Assembly: GCA_963921425.1 (NCBI GenBank)
Contig: OY992833.1
Location: 2,606,501 to 2,670,500, forward strand
Source: Dryas octopetala
Lineage: Eukaryota; Streptophyta; Magnoliopsida; Rosales; Rosaceae
DNA: 64,000 bases
Direction of reading: 5' to 3'
A model generated the notes under the pieces. It saw only the letters and a program-made list of their open reading frames with translations. It was not told the DNA's origin and made no database searches. A program made the translations under genes and the position numbers. This document shows, in pieces, positions 47,132-58,000 of this stretch (within the stretch, counting starts at the first letter, position 1; each line of letters opens with the position of its first letter).

Positions 47132-49640
47132 TGTCACGCCCCAAAACCCGGGTACATAACAGAGGTACCTATCTTGAGAATACCCGAGACTACAACAACT
47201 AATCTTTTGATGCTATAATCCCAACTATTCTCAAAATAAGTTAAGCCTTTTGATTTAGTAAAATGGGTTGGATCAAAGTGCTTGAGTTTGCAGCAGAAAA
47301 AAAAATATAATTAATTTATTAATATACCAACTCCCGAAGCTACTATTGTTCAGAGTAACTTCAAAAAAACTGTTCATACATACTCGATAATTAAAAAACA
47401 GACAACTCAAGGACTCAGTGTATATACAGGATATGACCAAGGGTATATAAAGATAGTAAAAGACCACCAACAACCTACCCAAGGATATATACTGACTAAA
47501 CCGCAACACAAGAGTTGACAAGCTTGAGACCGCACCACCACCTCCTCAATCGAGGCCGTCAAAGTCCACACGCGCAGCACCTAAGAGGGAGAAAAACAAC
47601 AATGTAGGGGTGATCATCATATACGTTCATTGCTCCCCCTCAGGGAATTCCCTGCTAGGTTTGAAATAGTTTTAGACAATTTAAAATCAAATGCACAACA
47701 CAAAATAGTTGCCAAGCTTTGTAAAACCAGTAGCATGCTCATACAGTTTTCGCAATACAGTTTTCCAGGCCCAATTTCAGAATCATACCTGTTGACCGGC
47801 TGTTAGGGCCAATTACCCTCTCACATAAACATAACAAAGTCCTGCAGTCATTTGACTAGGACAGGGTAGCGAAAATGGCCATTTCATGGTTATACTGCTT
47901 AGACTGGCCTCCCAATAAGGACAATCGACCAATTCGTCTGTACAACCCCTCCAGAGGTTTAGGGGATCGAAACTCAAGTTTTACCGTAAGAAACCTTTCA
48001 CTCTCAAGTCAAACACAGTAACAATCTCACGGGAATATGCATAATAGTCATTATTTCCATCATCATAAAACCAAGCACATATGCCAATAAAAAGCATGTA
48101 GCTTTATCACACAGTATTTACTATATATAATACATGCAAGAAAACCACTAGTTAAGGTGTGTTGTCCCTCTACCTGGCGTCCAAAGCTCTTACTTTTTCT
48201 CGAGTACAAGTCACAATTTGCCACGTCACAACGATCACTTTCAGGTAACTGGAGTTCCTAATCTAATAACAACTGGTGTTAAAATTGTCTTCACGTAAAC
48301 CGATGACCTTGTCTGTTAATACCATGTATAATTCAAAGATTTGGCACTAGCGTAACTGCTAGGCTTATCTAAATTCTTGGTCCGACATGACCTTACACCT
48401 CGAGGCAAACAGTCATGTCAGACTGTGTGGTTTCTAGATTCATTTTAATTTATTGTCGAGGTGGTTGATCATATATGAACCTACAACGTGGCCAGGTCAG
48501 TGTATGAGGAAACTGAGGGAGCTCTGACTCATTACCCAACGCATGTATGCTCATGAACTGACCTTAGTCATCACGTCATTTGGTTACCACTAATATGGCA
48601 TCAATATTTATTTAGTCAAATTTCAGTTAAACAGTTAAGCAGTGTTTCGTCTATAACCACAACTTTAATAACAGTAGATTAAATAAGCTGAGTTAAGGGT
48701 ATACCTTAAGAATGACCTCCCACGGGCAGAGTCTCGATACTAGACTTGCTAAGTAACGAGATTAAAAGAGTCTAATTAACAAGAAATTAATCTAACAAAA
48801 TTTCCTTAGAATTTTGACAGGGATTAAGAAATTACTAATGGAGCTCATAAATGACTTTGTTAAAACTTGATCAAAACCTAGCCCACGCTACAAGAATCGA
48901 AGAGCTTATCGCCACAATCACGTAGGCGAAATCGGATCGTCGATCGGAGCTCTAAAATTCAAGATATTTCAAAAACAAAATTTGAAGAAGAAAGAAAACA
49001 GAGGAGAGAGAAGCTTTCTCTTGATTTGTGTGCGGCTGAATTGTGAAGAACCAGCTGAAGGGTGCGGCACTATTTATAGGGGAGAGAGAGTGAGTCAACG
49101 CGGTTGACTCAGTCGAGTTGACCAGGTTGACTCAAGTCAACCGTCATAACTTAGAGTAATGAGAAGGCAGCAAGTGGCGCGGGCCCTAGCACTTGGCTGC
49201 ACATGCAGTCGTCGGATATGCATGTCCATGCAGCGATGGATGCGCCAGATTGTGCCACGTGGCGCAATCTGGTGGCTCCAATTTATTTTCCTATTTTCTA
49301 ATATTCTAACAACTTCAAAAATTAATTAAAAATAGCTCGGGACTTGGAAAAATACCATGAAAAATACTCAGAAAATTAAAGCTTCACAAAATAACTTAAG
49401 GAAAAAAGAAACTTGGGAAATTCATAAAATAATCTCCCGAACTCGAATTAATACAAGACTTGTACCGTTGGGCCCGAGAGTAAAAGCACTACGTTTCCAA
49501 GGTATAACTCGGGTCAAAACCCTAGTCAAAGTTTGTCCACAAATTATAGTCAAAGATAGAAAAATTAGATTTTTCGACAAATAAATTGTAGAAAATAAAA
49601 AAAAATCCCAAAATAAATTTGAACATTTCCAAGTCTCACA
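47132..49640 (-). mobile_element. Solo LTR unit 3, minus orientation, 2,509 bp
   Basis: Begins TGTCACGCCCC and ends AGTCTCACA on the + strand, with a perfect 5-bp duplication TCATC (47,127-47,131 and 49,641-49,645). On the minus strand it has a TATA box (CCTATAAATA, + 49,071-49,080) followed by a CT-rich, leader-like stretch, so transcription would run leftwards. Retrotransposon coding parts are absent on both sides, so this is a solo LTR made by LTR-LTR recombination. It lies in the right part of the outermost unit. Confidence 0.88.
49071..49080 (-). promoter_or_regulatory. TATA box of solo LTR 3
   Basis: Minus strand CCTATAAATA, with a GC-rich upstream part (GTTGACTCAAGTCAACC-type palindromes at about 49,100-49,140) and a CT-rich downstream leader. 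Confidence 0.6.
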
Positions 49641-50321
49641 TCATCTATTTTTGCAATGATACTATACTTGATATTTTACCTTACATGTTTTATGGAAGAT
49701 ATTTCTGAATATTCATGTTTACTTGAATAATGAAAAGCTTTACGTGGGCTAGTTTGTTGATTTGTTTGGAAAGGAATTTCGTTATGGTTTTAAAACTGGG
49801 GGACTTCAAAATTTAGGAGTGTTTTTGAGAAAAACAGAAATTTCCTTGGAAAATGTTTTGCGAAAGGTATTCATTTTCTATTTTACTTTTATGTCCACTC
49901 ATTGAGGTTTTTCCCTCACGTTTTCTTTGTTTTGTGTTAACCTTTCTCCCCAAGTAGGAGCGGTCGAGTCAATGACGTCGAGGCAACTATACTCCGTATG
50001 TAGACATTGTAGGTTCAGTGTTCTCCTTGTAGTTAGTTCTGTAAAAATATGGTCCTTTAGTTGTGAGACTCTGATGACCCACGGAAAATGACAGATGTTT
50101 TGTATTTGTATAAACTTTGTATGGGTCAGAGACCCTTGTTGGTTGTGGTTGGGGTGACTGTTGAGGAATAGAAGTGTATTTTCTAAGTATTTTAAAATTT
50201 GAGTTAGTACAATTTAAGGGGAGGTTCTGCTGAATTTTCGATAAGATTTTCCTTGGTTTTGGATTCTACAGGATCACTCCAGGTTTCAGAAATAGAATCC
50301 GGGGACGGTCCTGTCATCTAC

Positions 50322-50739
50322 TGAATTGTATTCAGCGAACAGCCGCCGAATAATTGACTTATGTTTGGTTGGCATGTGTTCGCCAAACAAACTACGACTG
50401 GATTTGGAAGAACACAAATTAAAAAAAAAAAAAAACAAAAAACAAAAATTGACTATCATACCTCATCTGAAGACAAATAAGGGATGAGTGGAAGCTCCAT
50501 TCATCAAAACTAATATGTTTTTTTACAATATTATTACCTATATAGAACAAAGAGAGAATGTTTAGGGTTTAGTGGACGAAAGATGAAGAAATGAGGTTAT
50601 AGGAGGATGAGGTGTGCCTCAAAGGTTGTGGTTGAGGTTTAAGAGTGTTGGGTTTGGGACGTGTAAGAGAGTTTTTTTTTTGTTTTTTTTAAATATGGGT
50701 TGTCATTTATGGTCTTTTCATTTTGGGGGGTGTATTTAA
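50322..50739. other. Intergenic
   Basis: Continuation of the ATTCGGC-type repeats (to about 50,395), then AT-rich DNA. No gene seen. Confidence 0.6.
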
Positions 50740-51701
50740 TTAGGATTTTAAATAACTTCGTAGAATTAAGAAATCGAGTGGTATTTAATAAATACTTTTA
50801 AAGAGTTTATAAATATATGGTAGTATTCAATCAAGATTTTTAAAGAGTTTATACAAGTGAAGTTCAATCATGACTTTTAAAGGGTCAATAAAAAGTGGTG
50901 TGGTATTCAAAAAGTCATTGACTTATATGGAATTTATAAAATCATAGACATTCATAGACTTTGTAGAGTAAATTATGTTATATCAAAGTTAATAATTCTT
51001 CAACCTTCATCATACAGATTTCAACGGATTTCAAATATTAAATCCAATATAAAAGTGGTATATTTATTTAAAAATAAAATGAATTTGTATTTTATTTTTT
51101 CAAAATAAAATTACCAAACAGTTGCAGTATTTTGCATTATTAATATAGAATTTTCTTCTCCCTCACTCTCCCTTGGTGCATCACTGCAGCCCTCTCTTGG
51201 GTTTGTGGGCCATATAGGCAAATAGCTTACCTTCTTCCCTACCTCCATGTAAGAGAGTAGAAATTAACTTTTAAGATTTGTGGGTGTAAGGTTCATTAAT
51301 TATGGCTTCCATTGAATCGATGAAAATTGCAACTCCAATACTATATATATTAATATATAATAAAAAATTATAATTAGTATATTTATGATCTATTCAACTA
51401 AGTGAAAGGAAAAAAATCTATTGTTTTTATGTTTGATGTAGTTTGCTCAAAAGAATAAAGTGATAATTTATTTTAATAAATTATTTTAGTTATATAATTA
51501 AAATTGAAAAAAAGTCAATGAATTGGCCAAAAAAAAAAGAAGTCTATAAAACTTTGCAAAAGTCTTTCATTTAACTTTGCAAAACTTTACACAGAATTTT
51601 GACAAAGTTTACGTAGAGTTTATAAAAGTCATTAAAAATCCATCAACTCTACCAAAGTTAATGACTTTTAAAAACCCTATAAAAGTCCATTAAAATCCTA
51701 A
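50740..51701. mobile_element. Probable MITE, right end truncated
   Basis: Perfect 12-base inverted ends TTAGGATTTTAA (50,740-50,751) and TTAAAATCCTAA (51,690-51,701), with an interior of repeated TTTATAAAGTC/GACTTTTAAA pieces. The preceding GGGGGGTGTATTTAAT looks like the true left terminus of a GGGGTGTATTCAAT-type plant MITE, whose complement is missing on the right, where another element abuts. Confidence 0.45.
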
Positions 51702-51702
51702 G

Positions 51703-52640
51703 AGGAATGTTATCCACCTTCTCCAATGTACCTTATCTACCAATTTTCTCCTTTATTATTCTCATTCCGCAATGTAAATTCATGATTAAAACCGTTCATT
51801 TTTCAAAAGTTTTTTTTATCACAAATAGTCCATCAACTTTCACCAAAACATCAATTTGGTCTCTAAAGTGCATTTTCACTCAATGTTATCCCTTATCTTT
51901 TCCATCGAACATCAATTTGGTCCTTAGACACACTTTGAAAATTCGCCAAAAATAGCTTAGGATACGAAAAAATTCTCCGAAAATTCTTATGGACTCGTCT
52001 TAACTACTACTGTTTTTATATAAGGTCAAATTATTAAATTGAAGTTTAGTATTTTCTAAAAAATCCGGGGAATTAGTTTGAAAATTCTAAATTTTCTAAA
52101 AAATCAATTTGATAATTTGACCCCATATAAAAATAGTAGTAGTCAAGACGAATCTAGCTATATAAATTTTTGGAGAATTTTTTAGTATTCCGAGTTATTT
52201 TTGGTGAATTTTCAAAGTATGTTTAGGAACTAAATTGATGTTCGATGACAAAGATGAGAGATGAAGTTGATTGAAAATGCAATTTAGGGACCAATTTGAT
52301 GTTTGAGTGAAAGTAGAGGAACTATTGGTGATAAAAAACCTTTTTTAAATACAACTATGAAGATCATCTATGCAAAAAATCAATTAAATCAGAAATCATT
52401 TAATTATATAACTGTGATCAAATAAACACACGGTTTTAATAACAATTTGATTCACCATTTGTTTATTTGATAAAGATTATGACCAGACCGATTTCCGATT
52501 TAGTTAATTTTTTTGCAGAGATTATATTCAAATAATTATCTAAAACATGAACGGTTCCGATCATAAAAATATACTCTAGAATGAAAATAATAAAAAAGAA
52601 GGCTGGTGAAGAATGTGAATCGAAGAAGGTGGAAACATTC
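51703..52640. mobile_element. Foldback element with a second foldback nested inside
   Basis: Outer arms: 51,703-51,805 (GGAATGTTATCCACCTTCTCC..., ...AACCGTTCATTT) mirror about 52,515-52,640. Inner foldback about 51,810-52,345: left arm with CATCAATTTGGTC, AAATTCGCCAAAAATAGC and GACTCGTCTTAACTACTACT mirrors a right arm of about 230 bases. 52,370-52,520 carries the GATCATC..TGCAAAAAATC module also found at 12.7-14.1 kb. No coding capacity. Confidence 0.75.
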
Positions 52641-52699
52641 TCCAAATCATAATTTTTTTTTTTTTGTGTGGTGAAACCCCAAATCGTAATTATACATAC

Positions 52700-52860
52700 T
52701 TTAATTCACAAATAAAAAATTATGATTAAATACCAAATCCTAATAATTTTTTAGAATAACATGAATACCATATAATATTTCAATTGGACTACCAAATTTA
52801 AATGTAATTTTTTGTTGTTGAAGCTTTTATATTGTCTTGGAAGTTGATTAATGTAGTCTA
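52700..52860. repeat. Dispersed repeat, copy 2
   Basis: Related to 34,480-34,760 (shared AATATTTCAATTG.ACTACC and AAGCTTTTATATT blocks). Confidence 0.5.
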
Positions 52861-53101
52861 ATTGTACTTGTGAGCATAAAATTATAACGTTACCCTTAAT
52901 TTAGTTTAGGGTATAGAAATGTGATGTATGATATAATAATGAGATACAGGGTATATAAATGAGGTTTAGGGTTTATAATTATGGTTTCGGAGCTTTGCCC
53001 AAAACTCGGGAACTAACCTTTAAGCCGTTTTGTTGCGTAACAGTCAAACACAAACTTAATATTTTTTTTATTGATTTATTTGTAATTGAATTTATTTTTT
53101 T

Positions 53102-54158
53102 ATAGCTCAAGTACATTTACATCCACCAATTATAGAGTCCATTTCAAGTTGATCCACAAAGTATAAAACATTTCAAATTTCTCTATTAACTAACAAAAAA
53201 ATACATAATTATACATAAATTTCTCTATTTATATATATTTATATATTTTATTATATATTATATAAAAGTTATATATATTAAATAAAAAAGGTGTAAAGTG
53301 TTTTTTGCATATGTTGGGGTTTGAACCCATGACCTCTTGAAGTGTGAATTCTCACTACACTTAATCACTTGTGATATTCATGTACATGCAATATATTTAT
53401 AAACATATTGATACTTGAAATATAATAATTTATAAAATTAAATATATTTTATACATCATTCATTTTTTTTTTAAGATATTAATTTAGGTCTCTATTTAAA
53501 TATTATCATTGCAAAAATTCTAAAAATATGACTACTTTATATTTTATATAATTTATACTTTCTATATTATAAAAATATTACTAAAAATCCAAAACTATAA
53601 TTTATAGTACGTTTATATACTAACATTATTATAGTATAGGGTTAATTTTTAAAGTATAAAGTTTCAACTTTATAGTTTAGGGTATAAGGTTATAGTGTAG
53701 AATATCAATTATAATTTTATAAATTATTATATTTCAAATATCAGTATGCCTATAAATATATTGTATGTACTTGAATATCATAGTGGCTAAGTGGTGTAGT
53801 GAGAAGTAATACTTTCACTCTCCTCAAGGGTCATGGATTTGAATCCCAGCATGTGCAAAAAACACTTAATATTTCTTTATTCAATGTATATAATTTTTAT
53901 ATAATATATAATATATAATAAAAAACATATATATATACATATATAAATAGTCCGGTTCGATTTTTTTTGTCAATCCAATTTTGTCTACTATTATGTATGT
54001 TTTTTGTTAGTTAATGAGGAAATTTGAAATATTTTATAGTTCGTGGATCAATTTGAAATGAATCCTATAATTAATTGAGAAATTTGAAATGTTTTATAAT
54101 TCATGAACCAATTTTAAATGGATCCTATTGTTGGTGGATGTAAATGTATTTGAGCATT
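53102..54158. mobile_element. Large foldback element with tRNA-like boxes in both arms
   Basis: Terminal inverted repeats AGCTCAAGTACATTTACATC (left) and ATGCTCAAATACATTTACATC (right, read inward), each followed by CCACCAA. The arms are roughly 350-400 bases. The right arm has TGGCTAAGTGG (53,784-53,794; box A-like) and GGATTTGAATCCC (53,835-53,847; box B-like). The left arm on the minus strand has GGGTTCAAACCCC (53,316-53,328). The interior is AT-rich. No protein. Confidence 0.75.
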
Positions 54159-54251
54159 TTTTTTATTGTACTAGTGGATGATGTAATATTTATGAATTAT
54201 AGTAGCCTTCACTATATTATTATGTTTGACTTTTTAATTAGTACTTAATTT

Positions 54252-54854
54252 TTTTTTTTTTGAGAATAAAGCAAATCATTGTATTAAAACAGCCAAAAAA
54301 GCAGAGAGAATACAAAATATGAGCCTAAAGGCTTACAAGAAAACAAAAACCCACAAAAGTGGAGCAGAAAAGCCCACAGAAATTCGAAGATCTCATAACA
54401 TCGGCATCGAGCAGATACTGTAGCCATCAAACGGAGCCAGAGAGGCACCGTAGGAATTAGCGAACTAGTCGCGTTTGGGTTCACGATCCTACCAACATCT
54501 CTAAGTCGAGGCTGACAATAGCGCAAAGTGGCGGATGTGGCAATAGTAACCGGTGGAAATATGACCGGTACCGGCGAAAATAGTGACTCCCTAACACCTT
54601 GTGATGAGCGCCAGAGAAAACCTGAAAGCATCAAAACACAAAACAAACCAAAACAAACAAAATCTGAAAAACTCTCACGAAGAGAGGTGGAAAAACTCTC
54701 ACAAGGAGAGATGAAAACACTCTCACTTATTAGGATGAGAGTATCCCAAAGGACAAAAATAAAAAAACAGAAAAAGGAAAAGAAAAACAAAAGAGAGAGG
54801 GGCGAGGGGAGGAGCAGTCTGTGAGAACACAAAGGCCGCCCCTCCCCCATGGAG
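54252..54854 (-). mobile_element. Short non-LTR retroelement (LINE/SINE type)
   Basis: 603 bases between a 16-bp direct repeat AATTAGTACTTAATTT (54,236-54,251 and 54,855-54,870). The + strand starts with a T run, so the element has a poly-A tail on the minus strand. The minus-strand 3' end (GTAAGCCTTTAGGCTCAT, then TTGTATTCTCTCTGC) is L1-like in character. The 188-codon minus-strand frame (54,284-54,850) has no recognisable domain and is probably chance. Either a 5'-truncated LINE or a non-autonomous element mobilised by one. Confidence 0.75.
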
Positions 54855-55042
54855 AATTAGTACTTAATTTAAAATACTATTAAATTTTGATATATAAATT
54901 AAAAAATTATTGAAATTTGATAAAGTCAATAAAACTATTCACAAATTAAAGTGAGGGGGTGTATAGTGTGACTGTGAGAAACCAAAAACCCAAATAAACC
55001 CCAGCTTTGAAAACACACGCATCACAGAGAGAAGCCGCAAAA

Positions 55043-58000
55043 ATGGGGAAGAAGGAGCAGTTAGAGCAGCTACTGGGAACCCTAGGAGACTTCACAAGCA
55101 AAGAGAACTGGGACAACTTCTTCACCATCCGAGGCACCGACGATTCCTTCGAGTGGTACGCCGAGTGGTCCGAGCTCCGAGACCCATTGCTAGCCCACCT
55201 CCCGCCACCGCAACCCCAAATTCTCGTGCCGGGTTGCGGCAGCTCCCGCCTCTCCGAGCACCTCTACGACGCCGGTTTCCATGCCATCACCAATATTGAC
55301 TTCTCCAAGGTCGCCATTTCCGATTGCCTCCGCCGCAATGTCCGCCACCGCTCCGATATGCGCTGGCGCGTCATGGACATGACCGCCATGCAGGTGCTAC
55401 TACTACCCTTCACAACTGTGACCTTATAAACGTCCATTGAACTGAGTTGAATTGAATTGGTTTGAACCCTTTTCTTATTTCTTTACAAATTTACAGTTTG
55501 CGGACGAGGCCTTCGATGTTGTAGTTGACAAAGGTGGATTAGATGCTCTAATGGAGCCAGAGCTTGGCCCTAAGCTAGGGAGCCAATATTTATATGAGGT
55601 GTGCTGGACTTTGTTTTAGAATAAAACTATTTGGATCATCTCAATGAACCATGCTATGCTGTTAATAGAGGTGGGTCCCACATGATTGGGTTCTGCCTCT
55701 GTTTGAAAGATGGTACATGGTATGTAAGATGGTCAGTTAAGATTGTCCAAATAGCAATGCTCTTTGTTTTATGTTGTCAGTGATTTAGTTAGTTTCATTG
55801 GTTATGGAATATACGAATTCTTTGTTGAGTGGAATTTTGTGTTTCCCATTTTCCAGGTGAGAAGAGTTTTGAAGTCTGGGGGGAAGTTTATTTGTCTTAC
55901 ATTGGCAGAGTCCCATGTCCTGGGTACTGTTTTTACATGTTATTGCTTGCTCTTCCACTTTGGTTCCATTTGAAGAAACTATTAAGTCCTAATTATCTTG
56001 GCTGCTGTCATTCCAGCTTTGCTTTTCTCTAAGCTTCGGTTTGGGTGGAAAATGAATATTCATGCCATACCTCAGAAACCGTCTAGTAAGCCAAGCCTTC
56101 AAGCGTTTATGGTTGTTGCTGAGAAAGAGATGTCCAGTGTGTTAAAGGAGATCACATCACCATTTAATAATTCTTCTCTGGCTTGTAAAGGAAGTCAGGT
56201 AAAATATCTGGCGTGCATGATATTATGTTAGTATTAATTTATCTTATTTACATAAAATTCTTACACAATAAAAGGTTATAATTGAATAACTAGTTGTTTC
56301 AGGAACAGTGTTTACTGTTTAGTCTTTCAAACATGTTGGTTGTATGGAGTGCATACTTTCTACAGTCTTTCTTTTATAATGTAAGGTCGCGTACATAGAT
56401 ATTGGGAAACTAGTTTCTCAAAAGATTGACAAAAGCTGCTGGTTGTGGGTTTAGGCTTGTGGACTTCTTGAAGCCGTTGAAAATGAGAATCAAATTCGTA
56501 GAGAATACTCCGCTGGTTCAGATATATTGTACTCTCTCGAAGACTTGCAACTTGGAGCTAGAGGGGATTTGACTAAGCTTTGCCCAGGTCATCGTTTTCA
56601 GCTTAATTTGTGCGGGAGCTCCCGTTTCAGTTACAGGGCTGTAGTTCTTGATGCTCGGGAGCTGTCTGGCCCATTTGCATATCATTGTGGGGTTTTTATT
56701 GTGCCTAAGGTCTGTCTTAGTGAACTTCTGGCTGGTGCATTGCATGGTACCACATATGCACATACATAAAGTAAATGAAAGCTTTGTTCCGAAGTAGAGT
56801 TATTTTGACTAAGTTTTGACTCTCTTCTGCAACCCTTCTTTATTGGGAATGAAAAATGGAAGCATGTCTTATAACTTGTCAAATTATTTACCTACCAAAG
56901 AAAAAGAAAAAAAAAAAAAAAAACTGGCCGAGTTTTATAAATGGGTTCATCACATGAAACCATAGTTGATAATAGCTCTGACAGTAAATAAACTTGTTAT
57001 TCTGATACTGCATCATGCTTTCAGCTGGCTGTAGCATTGTGTCGTCCAACATTACTCGAACCTAATTTGATCAATTATCTTTGCCTGGTTTGTTAAGAAA
57101 CATATTAATATCCACCATGAAAACATATCTTTCCTCTCTCTCTCAAGTAATATGTCAAAATTTTTGGAATATTGCAATATGAAGTTTCTTTGTATTTTGG
57201 GAAATGTGTAGCTATAAGGTAAATTAAACATGCTTTTACTTTTCAGTTGACATGGTTGGCTTATAGAAAAACAGAGTTATTTATCTTCTTTCTTTATTTC
57301 TTCTACCTTTTCTTATTGATTTTTTATTATACGTGTCCCATGTGGAGCTCAAATATATGAAAATGTTAGAACATATTATGATTCTATTTTGCCTGATAGA
57401 TGTGCCATATACTATTTTCTCAGTCTTCTCAACTTGTGAATTAGTTCTTTTTGAAATCAAGTAACAAAATATTTGATTCCAGACTCGGGCTCATGAATGG
57501 CTATTCGCCTCAGAAGAAGGACAATGGATGGTAGTAGAAAGCTCGAAGGCAGCTCGTCTAGTAATGGTACCTTTACCTCACAATCATATTATCTTTGAGA
57601 TCATTATTTTCAGGGGTGCTTTTTTATTTTATTTTTTTGCTATTCTAAATTAGATTTCATGTGTTGAGTGAAGGTTTTATTAGATGCCAGTCATGTCAAT
57701 GCCAGCATGGAAGATATTCAGGTAATATTTCTTCATCCTATTCTATTGATGAGTTATGACAGTTTAACTATTAATTTTGGTTATTTACTATCTATTTGGT
57801 CTCTCTTTCAGAAGGATTTATCTCCCTTGGTTAAACAATTGGCTCCTGGAAAAGATGACAATGAAGCTCAAATTCCGTACGTTACTTGCATCATTTGCTT
57901 TTCTTTTTATTTTCCAGAAGGCCAACTTGATCTTTTTATATACATAGTTATCATCATTATTTCCTGTTGTGATTTTTTCTTGGGTATGTCTATCAATAAA

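Larger units (their letters stand above)
38729..50316 (+). mobile_element. Solo-LTR-like unit 1 (outermost), with nested insertions
   Basis: Begins TGTAACGACCCGAC and ends GGACGGTCCTGTCA, with a perfect 5-bp duplication TCTAC (38,724-38,728 and 50,317-50,321). Removing the two nested LTR units leaves about 2.96 kb (38,729-40,965, 47,078-47,131, 49,646-50,316). No primer site, polypurine tract or pol sequence is seen, so a solo LTR fits best; an LTR-flanked element with unrecognised short LTRs is the alternative. It contains a (CT)n and a 49-base minisatellite. Confidence 0.8.

Noticed and set aside
53784..53847. Possible genuine tRNA gene
   Set aside because: Box A and box B-like motifs are present, but no cloverleaf with anticodon arm can be drawn convincingly; treated as a tRNA-like part of the foldback.
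54284..54850. 188-codon minus-strand frame
   Set aside because: Covers exactly the short non-LTR insertion, is rich in Phe/Leu/Ser and has no recognisable domain.
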